DNA of 64,000 bases from Labilithrix luteola (GTDB lineage: Bacteria > Myxococcota_A > Polyangia > Polyangiales > Polyangiaceae), in assembly GCF_001263205.1 (NCBI RefSeq), contig NZ_CP012333.1, forward strand, positions 1,984,001-2,048,000. The letters are read 5' to 3'. Under the pieces are notes generated by a model, which was not told the origin of the DNA, searched no databases, and worked only from the letters and a program-made list of their open reading frames with translations. A program made the position numbers and the translations under genes. Positions 1-8,433 of the stretch are shown here, piece by piece. Numbering within the stretch: position 1 is the first letter of the stretch; each line of letters begins with the position of its first letter.

Positions 1-387
1 CCGGACATCTCGAACCTCCGCTTCGTTGCCGACGCCGAGGAGACAGACGCGGGAGTGCCTACGAAGGACGTTCCCATTCAGGTCGCGGTCGCCGACGAGC
101 ACTCGTGCGCCGCGATGGGAAGCGGGCACGTCTACTGCTGGGGAAAGAAGGGCGACAAGGGCGTCCTCGGGAGCAGACCCACGCAGGATCTCAACGGAAC
201 ACCGACGCGCATCGACGGCCTCAGCGAGCCGGCCGTGGGAGTCGCGTCCGCAGGCTCGACGGTCTGTGCGCTCCTGCGTTCGGGAGCGGTCGAGTGTTGG
301 GGTTCGAACGCGCAGGGTCAGCTCGGCACAGGGAAAGCCGATGACCTTCCCCACCCGGCGCCCTCCCGCGTGGTCCTGCCCAATTGA
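1..387 (+). CDS. RCC1-repeat protein, 3' end of a truncated gene
   Basis: The reading frame is open from the first base, so the 5' end lies outside the window; 128 residues are visible. They contain two RCC1-type units, each with a Cys-Ala core and a (V/E)xCWG motif, the last being ECWGSNAQGQLGTG, which is diagnostic of RCC1 beta-propeller blades. In the RCC1 family such blades form a seven-bladed propeller; the paralogues at 16039-17394 and 28018-29427 are secreted lipoproteins, so this is probably one too. The stop shares its last base with the ATG of the next gene, suggesting translational coupling. It is the visible start of a third copy of the repeated surface-protein module. Confidence 0.8.
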   Translation, partial: PDISNLRFVADAEETDAGVPTKDVPIQVAVADEHSCAAMGSGHVYCWGKKGDKGVLGSRPTQDLNGTPTRIDGLSEPAVGVASAGSTVCALLRSGAVECWGSNAQGQLGTGKADDLPHPAPSRVVLPN

Positions 388-1334
388 TGGAGTCGACGAC
401 GATGTTTACCCTCGTGACCAAACGCCGTTGCCTTGCGTTCGTAGGTGCATTGACGAGCGCCGCCGCCATCCATTGCTCGTCGGAGCCTCAGAAGTTCGAG
501 ACGAAGGACGAATCGGTGCCTGACGCGGAGCCGCCGCCCGTCGCGCCCTTCGTCGACGCTTCCGTCGAACAAGACGCGAGCGCTCCCCTCCCCGATGTGG
601 ACTGCGCCGACGAGAACAAGAAAATCTACGTTCTCTCCGGGAACGACAAGGTGATCTATCGGTTCGACCCGATAGCTCTGACCTTCACCAGTCTCGGCAG
701 GCCCGCCTGCGCGACGCGCAGTGGGATGTACTCCATGGCCGTCGATCGGCGAGGTTTTGCCTGGGTCGAATACCAGGATGGTCGCCTCTTCAAGGTGAAC
801 ACGGCGGACATGTCGTGCGCCGACTCCGGGTTTCGCCGAGACGCCTACGGCTTCGGACTCTTCGGAATGGGCTTCGCCAAGAACGACGGCGACACGGGCG
901 GCGGCGTCAACGCGGGCGAGACGTTGTGGGTCGTCGGCGCGGCGCTCGCACGACTCGACACCACGACGCTCGACCTATCGATCGTGGGCAAAGGCGGCCT
1001 CGGGAGGTCCGAGCTGAGCGGAACGGGGGTCGGAACGCTCTACGCCTTCATGAGCGGCGCCGGTGGACGAGTCGCGCAGCTCGACAAGACGACGGGCGAA
1101 ACTCAGAAGTTCTTCGTGACCGGCGTGGAAAACCTCGGAGCATGGGCGTTCGCCGCATGGGGCGGTGATTTCTGGCTCTTCACGTCTCCGCCGCAAGTTT
1201 CGGGAACGGAGACCTCGACCGTCACGAAGTACTCGCCCACGACGGGCGAATCGACGGTTCTGATGGAAGACGTGGGGCTGCTGATCGTCGGCGCGGGCGT
1301 CTCGACGTGCGCTCCGACGGAGCCTCCGCACTGA
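387..1334 (+). CDS. propeller-like lipoprotein
   Basis: Encodes 315 residues. The ATG at 387 overlaps the upstream TGA by one base; an ATG at 402 is the alternative and would still retain the signal peptide. The N-terminus has a basic stretch (TKRRC), a hydrophobic core and a lipobox near IHCSSEP, predicting export and lipidation. The mature part begins with a Pro/Asp-rich linker and continues as repeated strands such as KIYVLSGNDKVIYRFDP and GETLWVVGAALARLDTTT, typical of SMP-30 or quinoprotein-like propellers. No catalytic motif was identified. It lies between an RCC1 protein and an IgGFc-binding protein in what looks like one transcription unit. Confidence 0.72.
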   Translation: MESTTMFTLVTKRRCLAFVGALTSAAAIHCSSEPQKFETKDESVPDAEPPPVAPFVDASVEQDASAPLPDVDCADENKKIYVLSGNDKVIYRFDPIALTFTSLGRPACATRSGMYSMAVDRRGFAWVEYQDGRLFKVNTADMSCADSGFRRDAYGFGLFGMGFAKNDGDTGGGVNAGETLWVVGAALARLDTTTLDLSIVGKGGLGRSELSGTGVGTLYAFMSGAGGRVAQLDKTTGETQKFFVTGVENLGAWAFAAWGGDFWLFTSPPQVSGTETSTVTKYSPTTGESTVLMEDVGLLIVGAGVSTCAPTEPPH

Positions 1335-1468
1335 CATCGTCTTGATTCGCTAGTCCGGTCCCGCGCCCTTGCGGCGCCAAGAGCCTCTCCAGCGTCGCGT
1401 CTTCGTCGCGCGTATGCGCGCGTGTGCCCATTCTGTCCGCGAACAAGCCCAGAGTTCCGTAAATCCCC

Positions 1469-3126
1469 ATGCGCCAACTCCGTCAATATCTAACCATCGC
1501 CTTTCGCTCCCTCGCGTCGCTCGCGCTATTTTCGATTGCGTCTTCGCTTTCGGTCGCGGCTTGCGGTTCATCGGATCGCGACGGCTTCGGACAAGGAAAC
1601 GACCCTGGCTTCGACGGCGACGGCGGTGTGGAGAAGGAGCTCGATCGCGATCCAATCACGTGCGCCGAAGCAACGAAGGCGCGGACCTACGTGGGGTGCG
1701 ATTACTGGGCCACAGTGACGGGCAATATCGTCCCCGACATCTTCGACTTCGCGGTGGTTGTCTCGAACGGCGGGCAGACCGAAGCGAACGTGAAGGTCAC
1801 CGGCCCGAACGACGTCGCGGTCGAGGTGAAGGTCGCCCCTGGCAAGCTCGAGAAGGTTTTTTTGCCCTGGGTGCCCGCGTTGAAGGGACAGGGAGTCATC
1901 ATCGCCAACCAGGCGCCGCCGCCGCTCACGTCATCGGTCATGGCGCGCAAGAGCGCGTACCACGTCGAGAGCTCCGTCCCGGTCGTCGTCTACCAGTTCA
2001 GTCCTCTCGAATATGCGGGCAAGGGAGGCCCCTCGGGCAAGAACTGGTCGTCATGTCCGGAGCTCGGTGGGCCCGCGACGGGCTGTTTCAGCTACTCGAA
2101 CGACGCTTCGCTGCTCATCCGAGCACGGCATGGACTGGCAACTACCGCGTGCTCGGCATCAACGGATGGAGCAGCGTGAGCGCGCAAGGAACATCGCAGC
2201 CCGTGCTCGGCACGTTCGCTGCAATCACGGCATCGCAAGACGGGACGAAGGTGAGGGTCGCGCTCGGCGCGAAGGCGCGTGTCCTCGCCGGCTCCGGCAT
2301 CGCCGCCCGTGGACCTGGTGAGGTGCTCGAGCTCGCTCTCGACGCAGGAGACGTCGCGCAGATCGTGACGGAGAAGGGCGACCAGTTCGACCTCTCCGGT
2401 TCGCTCGTGCAATCGGACAAGCCGATTCAGGTCATCTCCGGCGTCCAATGCATCAACGTTCCGGCCGACAAGAGCGCATGTGACCACGTCGAGGAGCCGG
2501 TCCAACCCGCGGAGTCGCTCGGCAAGCAGTACGTAGTGACCACGCCGACACGTCCGAGCGGCACACCAGGCCTCCATGTCGTCCGTTTCGTCGGCAACCG
2601 CGACGACACCACGCTCACCTATGCGCCGTCGAAGCCCGCGGGCTGTCCCGACAGGCTCTCCGCCGGTGAGGTCGCGCAGTGCGATGGTCCGGTGTCGACG
2701 GACTTCGTCGTCACTGGCACCGAGGAGTTCGGCATCGCGACGTTCATGGTCGGCTCGACGATGTACGAGGCCTCGAACCGAAAGGCGCAGGGCGACCCCT
2801 CACAGACGGTCTTCGCGTCGACGGAGCAGTTCCGGACGAGCTATCTCTTCCTCACCCCCGACGACTACGACGTCAGCTACGCGGTCATCGTCGGGCCGCA
2901 GAACGCGGCGCCGGTCCTCGACGGCGTGGCCGTCACGAACTTCGAGCCGCTCGCCGAAGGGTTCGGTGTCTGGCGCGCGACGCTCGCGCTTGGCAAGAAT
3001 GGAGCACACACATTGAGCTCGTCAGTTCCCGTCGGTCTTCAAGCGATGGGCTACGGCGCGTTCACGAGCTACCAATTCCCCGGCGGCCTCAACGTAAAGC
3101 GGATCGCGCCACCGCCGACGAAGTGA
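1469..3126 (+). pseudogene. IgGFc-binding family lipoprotein interrupted by a frameshift
   Basis: The first part (1469 to about 2120) has a lipoprotein signal peptide (lipobox VAACGSS) and the start of an IgGFc-binding N-terminal domain. The second part, in another frame, continues from TAWTGNYRVLGINGWSS to the stop at 3126. Adding one C to the CC at 2119-2120 joins the halves into a continuous protein of about 552 residues reading SLLIPSTAWTGN at the seam. The family is named for a mucosal IgG-Fc-binding protein; in bacteria its role is only presumed to be adhesion. Paralogues are at 17391-19160 and 26214-28006. The frameshift may be a sequencing error or a real lesion. Confidence 0.8.
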
Positions 3127-3224
3127 GCGCCAAGCCCTTCGAGCGCGACCGGAGCGGCGCCATCCGCAAGGTCATCCGCCAAAGACCGTGCCCTGCGTGA
3201 CAGACACCGCTAGGGTCCCGCGCA

Positions 3225-4181
3225 ATGGTTCGGTCGCCCATGCGCTGGACGTTGGTGCTCGCGCTCGCGGCGCACGCCGGCGTCTACGCGTGGATGCTTC
3301 GCATTCCACCGACGTCGAAGGCCAGTGCCGTCTCGGCCGCGACGACGACCGAGATCGACGTGTCGACCGAGCCGCAGACCGCGCCGCCGATCGAACGCTC
3401 GACCGACGAGCCCTTACCACCGGAGCATGCTCGCGAGCGCGTGGCCGCGGAGCAGCCGCACGGCGCCGTTCGAGGACCGGCAACCGCCGCGCCCCCTTCG
3501 ACGACATCGAAGGGTGGCGCTCCCGGCGAGGGCGGTGACGTCCTTACCGCGCCCGAGTCAAAGGCGCCCGATGGGCAAGGATGGACGTTCTCGCCCATCC
3601 AACCTGGGGCTCCGGCTGGCGGTGGAGGAGCGGGCGTCTCCCCCGATGCGTTCGCGCAGGCAACGCGCGCCGGCGTCGACGCGGTCGTCGCTCGAGCGGA
3701 GCAAGAAGAGGCGGCTCGGGCGCGAAAACGCGCGATCCCGCTCTTCACGAAACACGACATCGAGCTGGGCTTTGCGCCGGGCGCCCACCTCGCCACGCTC
3801 ACGAGCGATCGGGTTCGGCGCAGCAACACGCCGGACGTTGGACATGCCGTCCTCGAGTTCCGGACGGACAGCTCGGGCATCGTCACGGCGGTCCGCGTGC
3901 TTGAAGCAACCGCTGGGCACTCCGATTGGAGCGACGTCGCAACGGAGCTCGTCGCCGACGCCAAGTCACGCCCGCTCCGTGTTCCTTCCGAAGCGCGTGG
4001 CCTCGTCGTGATCGTCGATGTGACGTCGACCATGAAGACGACCAGCGGCGCGTCGACGGGCGCCAGCACGATTTCGAAGATCGCACGCGCCGTCAACAAT
4101 CCGCTCGACTCGATCGTCGACTCACGCACACCTCCCCGCCGCGTCGTCGCTGCGCGCGTCGTCGCCGTCGATCTTCTGTAA
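3225..4181 (+). CDS. TonB-like envelope protein
   Basis: Encodes 318 residues. The N-terminus has one hydrophobic segment (about residues 7-23) after basic residues, then a long Pro/Thr/Glu-rich region, the layout of TonB energy transducers. The C-terminal third has HAVLEFRTDSSGIVTAVRVL, resembling the strand-turn-strand of TonB C-terminal domains in which a partner protein is contacted. No ExbB/ExbD genes are nearby. An AGGG lies about 9 bases before the ATG at 3225; ATG 3240 is possible. It is a separate unit from the module upstream, with a 98-base gap. The TonB assignment rests on architecture and could be wrong. Confidence 0.6.
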   Translation: MVRSPMRWTLVLALAAHAGVYAWMLRIPPTSKASAVSAATTTEIDVSTEPQTAPPIERSTDEPLPPEHARERVAAEQPHGAVRGPATAAPPSTTSKGGAPGEGGDVLTAPESKAPDGQGWTFSPIQPGAPAGGGGAGVSPDAFAQATRAGVDAVVARAEQEEAARARKRAIPLFTKHDIELGFAPGAHLATLTSDRVRRSNTPDVGHAVLEFRTDSSGIVTAVRVLEATAGHSDWSDVATELVADAKSRPLRVPSEARGLVVIVDVTSTMKTTSGASTGASTISKIARAVNNPLDSIVDSRTPPRRVVAARVVAVDLL

Positions 4182-4187
4182 ACCGAC

Positions 4188-4556
4188 TCAGCGCTTCTCG
4201 AGGACTCGCTTGAGGGTGTCGAGGTCGCGCTGAACGGCGGTCGCGTCGCGCGCGTAGTGCTCGTCCGACATGCCCGGCAATCGATAGAGCGTGAATACGA
4301 CCTCGCTCCCATTGCCATTCACGAGCACGCGGATGGGAATGTAGACGATGGATCCATTGGGCTCGGTCACCCAGTGGCATCCCGAGATCGAGACGACGGT
4401 GCCAAACGCAATCCAGCGGACGACATCTCGCCGGAGAAGGGGCGTCGACTCGGGGGGTTCACGTTTCGACATGAGGACACCCTGCAAGGACACCGAGCCC
4501 GCGTCTTGAACGAATCGGACATCCGCGGGGTTAGGCCGGATGCTGGCTTCAGCCAT
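4188..4556 (-). CDS. hypothetical protein
   Basis: Encodes 122 residues from the ATG at 4556; the frame is open further upstream to 4673, but that extension is Arg-rich and unlikely to be translated. The protein has a core with RWIAFGTVVSISGCHWV and a strand-rich stretch IVYIPIRVLVNGNGSEVVF, ending in a charged helix. There is no clear signal peptide or named domain. It converges on the TonB-like gene with only 6 bases between stops. It is divergent from the lipoprotein gene at 4782, so the 4557-4781 gap should hold both promoters. I do not recognise the family. Confidence 0.5.
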   Translation of the reverse strand: MAEASIRPNPADVRFVQDAGSVSLQGVLMSKREPPESTPLLRRDVVRWIAFGTVVSISGCHWVTEPNGSIVYIPIRVLVNGNGSEVVFTLYRLPGMSDEHYARDATAVQRDLDTLKRVLEKR

Positions 4557-4781
4557 GCGAGGCGAGCGGAGGGCTCGTCGAAGGGACCGTCTGCCGAGAC
4601 CCCGTCGAGCGAACCTACGCGCGTATACTGAGACGCGTCCGCATCTTGCGCGTCGAGCGTCAAATGCTTGCAAGGTGTGGCCTGTTCGGGATTAGCTCAT
4701 CCGAGCCGAGCGTAGATGCGGGGAGCTCGCCGGTTCGAAAACGATTTGTCGAATCGTCGGGAACTTTCGTCAGGAGATCCG

Positions 4782-5528
4782 ATGACGCCTTCCTTTCACC
4801 GTCGATTGCACATGAAGACGTTCGCCCTTCTTGCCGTCGCTGCATGCCGGAAAGACGGCGGCGCTGAAGTTGCCCCCGAAACCAAAGCTGCGACCGTGGC
4901 AAGCGGTGTGTCGAGTGCAAGCTCCACGTTGGCGGCCCCACCCCCCACCGCCGCAAAGGCTGGAAATCCGGCGTTGCTCGCGGCGGGCCCCGCCCCCGCG
5001 CTCGGGTGCCTCGCGTGGTCCGAATCGCGAAAGGCAGTTGCGTGTCTGAGCGGAGCGACCAGCTCGGTCGGCGCCTCCGAGGAGCGCACGATGACATATC
5101 TCGGGATTACGGAACCGGCACGCAAGGTTGCGTCCCCGATCGGCGCGGCCGACGCAAAGGCCGTCAACGCAACACTGGCCCAATATGGCTTCGCCACGCT
5201 CGATGGGCCGAAGACTCCACTGAAGGCGGGCACGCCCGCTCACTTCGGCACGACGACGATCGATTGGAGTCGCAAGCTGACGAACAAGGGCGGCGACAAC
5301 CAAGCTCCGACCTACGAGACGAAGGTCACCGCGAGCTGCGCCGAGGGCCGCACAGCATCGATCTGGCGAGAGGCCATCGAGGGCGAGACGTCGACGATCA
5401 CCGTGCGTCCCTTCGGTACACTTCTCGTCGTAGAATGGCGGGCCGACATCGCGCGTGAAGGCGAAGTGGGACAGGAGCATCGCGCAGCGCTCGTCGACGG
5501 CCAGACCTGCAAGGTCACGAAGAACTGA
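4782..5528 (+). CDS. small lipoprotein of unknown function
   Basis: Encodes 248 residues. The ATG at 4782 has an AGGAG about 6 bases upstream and is preferred; ATG 4812 is also possible. The N-terminus MKTFALLAVAACRKDGG is a compact lipoprotein signal with the lipidated cysteine directly before a charged stretch. An Ala/Ser/Pro linker follows, then a globular part with alternating strands (TYLGITEP, TSTITVRPFGTLLVVEW). No known motif was found. It converges on the L,D-transpeptidase gene, whose corrected stop at 5554 leaves 25 bases between the two genes. Confidence 0.65.
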   Translation: MTPSFHRRLHMKTFALLAVAACRKDGGAEVAPETKAATVASGVSSASSTLAAPPPTAAKAGNPALLAAGPAPALGCLAWSESRKAVACLSGATSSVGASEERTMTYLGITEPARKVASPIGAADAKAVNATLAQYGFATLDGPKTPLKAGTPAHFGTTTIDWSRKLTNKGGDNQAPTYETKVTASCAEGRTASIWREAIEGETSTITVRPFGTLLVVEWRADIAREGEVGQEHRAALVDGQTCKVTKN

Positions 5529-5553
5529 CGCGCCATCGAAGCGCGCGCTCGGA

Positions 5554-6079
5554 TCATCGCAGCTCGACTTGCCGAATGCCGTGCGCTCTCGTCCAGGTAG
5601 CCAGCCACGCGGTTCACCTCCGCATCGGTCGCGATACCGACGCAACCGTCGGAGAGATCCATGGCGTTCACGAATGGACCAAGCCAACGCACGGACCTTC
5701 CCGGCCCATGAATGCCGACGGCGCTGCCCGTGTAGCCGGCTCTTGCTTGTTCCGACGTTGGATATCCAATTGGAACGAAGATTCCGAACGTCGCCGAGGC
5801 TCTGGGCTCCGAAAGGGTGTATCGCCCGAGCGGAGTCTTCTCGTCCCCTTCGCGCGTCTTGCCCGTTCCGTTCTTCCCGAGTCGAACACCGAACGTCTCG
5901 TCGGCTTTACCATCCTTGCAGAGAGCAAGCGCGTGACGGCGCGTGTCGACGACCACGAGCCTCTCTCGAGGCGGGCAATCGACGGTCCGATGTCTGCGCA
6001 GGGCGACGGCGGTGACGGCAGCGACGAGCGCTCCGGCCACGACCGCGAAGCGAAGCGACGATCTCACGTACCGGCGCAC
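5554..6079 (-). pseudogene. L,D-transpeptidase (YkuD domain), frameshifted near the 3' end
   Basis: The frame from GTG 6079 has a basic N-terminus, a membrane segment (about residues 9-27) and a YkuD-type domain with GIHGP (about residue 126) and the active-site motif SDGCVGI (about residue 147). L,D-transpeptidases cross-link peptidoglycan or anchor lipoproteins outside the inner membrane. After VNRVAGYL the frame runs on into the convergent gene; removing one G at 5596-5597 instead gives the family-like ending WTRAHGIRQVELR and a stop at 5554, about 174 residues in all. The start is uncertain; GTG 6067 is an alternative. The shift may be a sequencing error or a genuine 3' lesion that leaves the catalytic cysteine intact. 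Confidence 0.72.
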
Positions 6080-6180
6080 GCCGTCATCCGAGCAGAAACC
6101 GGGCGCGGCGTCGAGTCGGCACGGCCGGGCAACGCACGTGCCTGGCCAAGCAAGGCCCGTGCGTTGCCTGCGCGCTTGAA

Positions 6181-7650
6181 TCAGAACAGACGGAGCGACG
6201 GATCTCCCATCATCTCCATGATCCCGAGGTAGATCCTCGGGTTCGAGAAGACGTCTTTGTCTCTCTGGTGGGCTGACCAGTAGCTCCGCGCGCCGCTGGC
6301 CCACAAGTCGCCGAGGACTCGGTAGCCGCTACCGTATGCGTTCAGCATGGCGGTCTCGAGATCGACGGCCCAATTGTTGGGCAACACGACCGTCTCTCCG
6401 AAGTAAGCAATTGCTCCGCCGAGACTCTCGGAACCGAAGAGCCACGCGCCCCCCATGGAGAGATCCCCGCCCGCATCGTAGACGCCGGGAGCGATCCCGG
6501 TGGGTGGCTCATGCATGATGTTCTCCGCGAACTTTCCGGTCTCGCAGGCCGCGGCGAAGACCACCGGCAGGTTGGTGTTCCGCAGCGTGCGTACGTGCCC
6601 CGCGTCGTAGAGGGCATTGTTCGTGAAGATGTCATAGAGCCCCCAGCCGGTCGAATACCCGTGACCGACATAGGCGATCCACGGCATCGTGTAAGTGAGG
6701 CCGTCGAGCAACGAGAAGTCCGCGGTGGCCCAACCCGGGTCGAGGCCCGGGCCGAACGTGTTGCCCTCGTAGTGCCCCACACTGGCATTCGCGAGGAACG
6801 TGCGGCTCTCGAGCTGACCTAGGAGGGACGTCGCGCCGGGGTAGTTCTTGTCGGCGACGAATGCAGCCCGCGTGAGGGGTGACGTCACCGTCTGTCCGGT
6901 TTCGTACCGGATGATCTTGTCGACGTACCGACCGAAGCCCTGCGTGTCGTGGGCAGGGACGCGTCCGACGGCGATGTCAGGATATCCGTCGACATCATCG
7001 GGATTCAGCACATACGGCCCACTATTGAACTCCCAAAACTCCTCGTTGAACAGCCCGTTGCCGTTGGTGTCCCAGTCGTCGAACGTGCCCGCGCGACTCC
7101 CAACGTGATGATAAAGGTTTGCGTAGTAGAGGTCAGAGGGGTTGAAGCTCTCGTTCTGTCCGGCGGCGAGGACGCGACGTCGTCGAACGGGCACGACGCT
7201 CGCGTCTCCCGCCAACAAGACGTACCAGGTGCCCTTCTGCTCGTGCAATCGAGCGATGACCTTCTTGAGACGCTCGGCATCGTCACGTCCGTCGTACTTC
7301 CGAATGTCGTCCATCGAGAGAACCCAGGCAGGCATGCCCGTCGCATTCTTGTGTTGCCTGAGCCGTTCCATGTCGGTCGAGAATTGTGATGGACCGACAA
7401 TGAGAAGGCGGGTGCCGTCGGGAACGCAGCTCGCGGGGTCACGCATCCAACACGGAATTTGAATGACCGGACCGCTCGTCGTGAGTGATGGAATCGTCGA
7501 GGCGGTGGTCGTCCCGAGCGAGAGGGCCTCCTGCGAAACGCCGAGCTGTTCTGCCGGCGATTCGCCCTCGCTCGTCGAGGATTCGGCGGCGCCGGCGCAA
7601 CCAACAAGAGCCATGACGGCCATGCAAGACAGGAAACAATACGTCCTCAT
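6181..7650 (-). CDS. C25-family (gingipain-like) cysteine peptidase lipoprotein
   Basis: Encodes 489 residues with a lipoprotein signal (lipobox ALVGCAG). The body has the C25 arrangement: an N-terminal subdomain (TRLLIVGPSQFSTDMERL), a second with WYVLLAGDASVVPVR, then YVGHG with the presumed catalytic His (about residue 330) and FAAACETGKF with the presumed Cys (about residue 367). C25 peptidases cleave secreted proteins, usually after Arg or Lys. There is no C-terminal sorting domain; the protein ends soon after MGDPSLRLF, as in myxobacterial relatives. A GGAGG lies about 7 bases before the ATG. It is transcribed toward the transpeptidase gene and preceded by an AT-rich leader. Confidence 0.85.
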   Translation of the reverse strand: MRTYCFLSCMAVMALVGCAGAAESSTSEGESPAEQLGVSQEALSLGTTTASTIPSLTTSGPVIQIPCWMRDPASCVPDGTRLLIVGPSQFSTDMERLRQHKNATGMPAWVLSMDDIRKYDGRDDAERLKKVIARLHEQKGTWYVLLAGDASVVPVRRRRVLAAGQNESFNPSDLYYANLYHHVGSRAGTFDDWDTNGNGLFNEEFWEFNSGPYVLNPDDVDGYPDIAVGRVPAHDTQGFGRYVDKIIRYETGQTVTSPLTRAAFVADKNYPGATSLLGQLESRTFLANASVGHYEGNTFGPGLDPGWATADFSLLDGLTYTMPWIAYVGHGYSTGWGLYDIFTNNALYDAGHVRTLRNTNLPVVFAAACETGKFAENIMHEPPTGIAPGVYDAGGDLSMGGAWLFGSESLGGAIAYFGETVVLPNNWAVDLETAMLNAYGSGYRVLGDLWASGARSYWSAHQRDKDVFSNPRIYLGIMEMMGDPSLRLF

Positions 7651-7901
7651 CGTGAACCTCCATAATGCGACTTACTGCGAGGACGCAACCCTACTGGTCA
7701 ATGACCCATCTCGCATGTCACCCACTTGGGGCTCATTTCATTTTTTTTCAAATCCAATCGAGACCATCTGCGCATCACGATCGCAACAATCTTCAGACAT
7801 TCATATCTCCCAATACAAAATCAAATACCGAGCATTCGCCCGACTGACGGTCAAGCCACTATCGACACTTCCCTCGATATCGATCTGGCCTCCCGCGGAG
7901 G
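7651..7901. other. AT-rich intergenic leader of the C25 peptidase gene
   Basis: About 250 bases without a gene, visibly poorer in G and C than the flanks, including a run of eight T at about 7741-7748. It lies between the 5' end of the peptidase gene (start 7650, minus strand) and the 3' end of the next minus-strand gene, so it should hold the peptidase promoter. A TTGACC on the minus strand (7696-7701) is a possible -35 box, but I could not find a convincing -10 box at normal spacing. Confidence 0.5.
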
Positions 7902-8330
7902 TTAGGGCGACGAGAACGTGCCGTGGGCCCGCTCGCAGGCGGACTTGAGCGAGGCGACATCGCTCGCGTAGGACCCGTAGTAGTACTGCGTACCGCTCAC
8001 GCCCTCGAGGGCAGTCTTCGCCAGCGCGCAGCGCACGGCGCCCTCCTTCGGACAGCCCACGCCTTCGACGCCGGCCATCTCCGCGCAGTTGAGGGCGCTA
8101 CGAATCGCGTCTTTCTTCGACGCCGGGCCGCTGTATTCGAGGCAAATCTCGCCGACTTTGTTGCACGAGACGGTCGTGAGGTCGCCTCCGCTGCTGCCGC
8201 CACCGTCGTTGCTGTCGTTGGTGCTGTTGCTGCCTCCACTGTCGTTGCTGCTGCAGCCGGTGGCGAGCAGCAAGCAGCCCGCCATCGTCAGTCTCCCGAA
8301 GTGTGTCGCCCAACGTGCATCGAACTTCAT
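7902..8330 (-). CDS. small lipoprotein with conserved cysteines
   Basis: Encodes 142 residues from the ATG at 8330. The signal peptide ends in a lipobox (LLATGCSS), followed by a low-complexity Ser/Asn/Asp/Gly linker of about 30 residues. The globular C-terminal part has regularly spaced cysteines (VSCNKVGEICLEY, ALNCAEMAGVEGVGCPKEGAVRC, LKSACERA), suggesting disulfide bonds outside the cytoplasm. I recognise no named domain. It is followed by the C25 peptidase gene on the same strand, but the 250-base gap argues against one operon. Confidence 0.65.
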   Translation of the reverse strand: MKFDARWATHFGRLTMAGCLLLATGCSSNDSGGSNSTNDSNDGGGSSGGDLTTVSCNKVGEICLEYSGPASKKDAIRSALNCAEMAGVEGVGCPKEGAVRCALAKTALEGVSGTQYYYGSYASDVASLKSACERAHGTFSSP

Positions 8331-8433
8331 GCCGCGATGGTGAAGGGGAATGTGGCGGGGAGGCAAAGCCCGCGAGCGCGTCTGAGTAGTTCTTACCCTG
8401 GCAAATACCCCCTCGCCCGACGAGCAGGGTTCC

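Noticed and set aside
4684..4756. tRNA-like segment (TTAGCTCAT and GGTTCGAAA)
   Set aside because: The flanks of the T-loop-like motif do not pair, and no acceptor or anticodon stem can be drawn.
7690..7730. TTGACC as a -35 box for the C25 gene
   Set aside because: No acceptable -10 hexamer at 16-18 bases; kept only as a remark.
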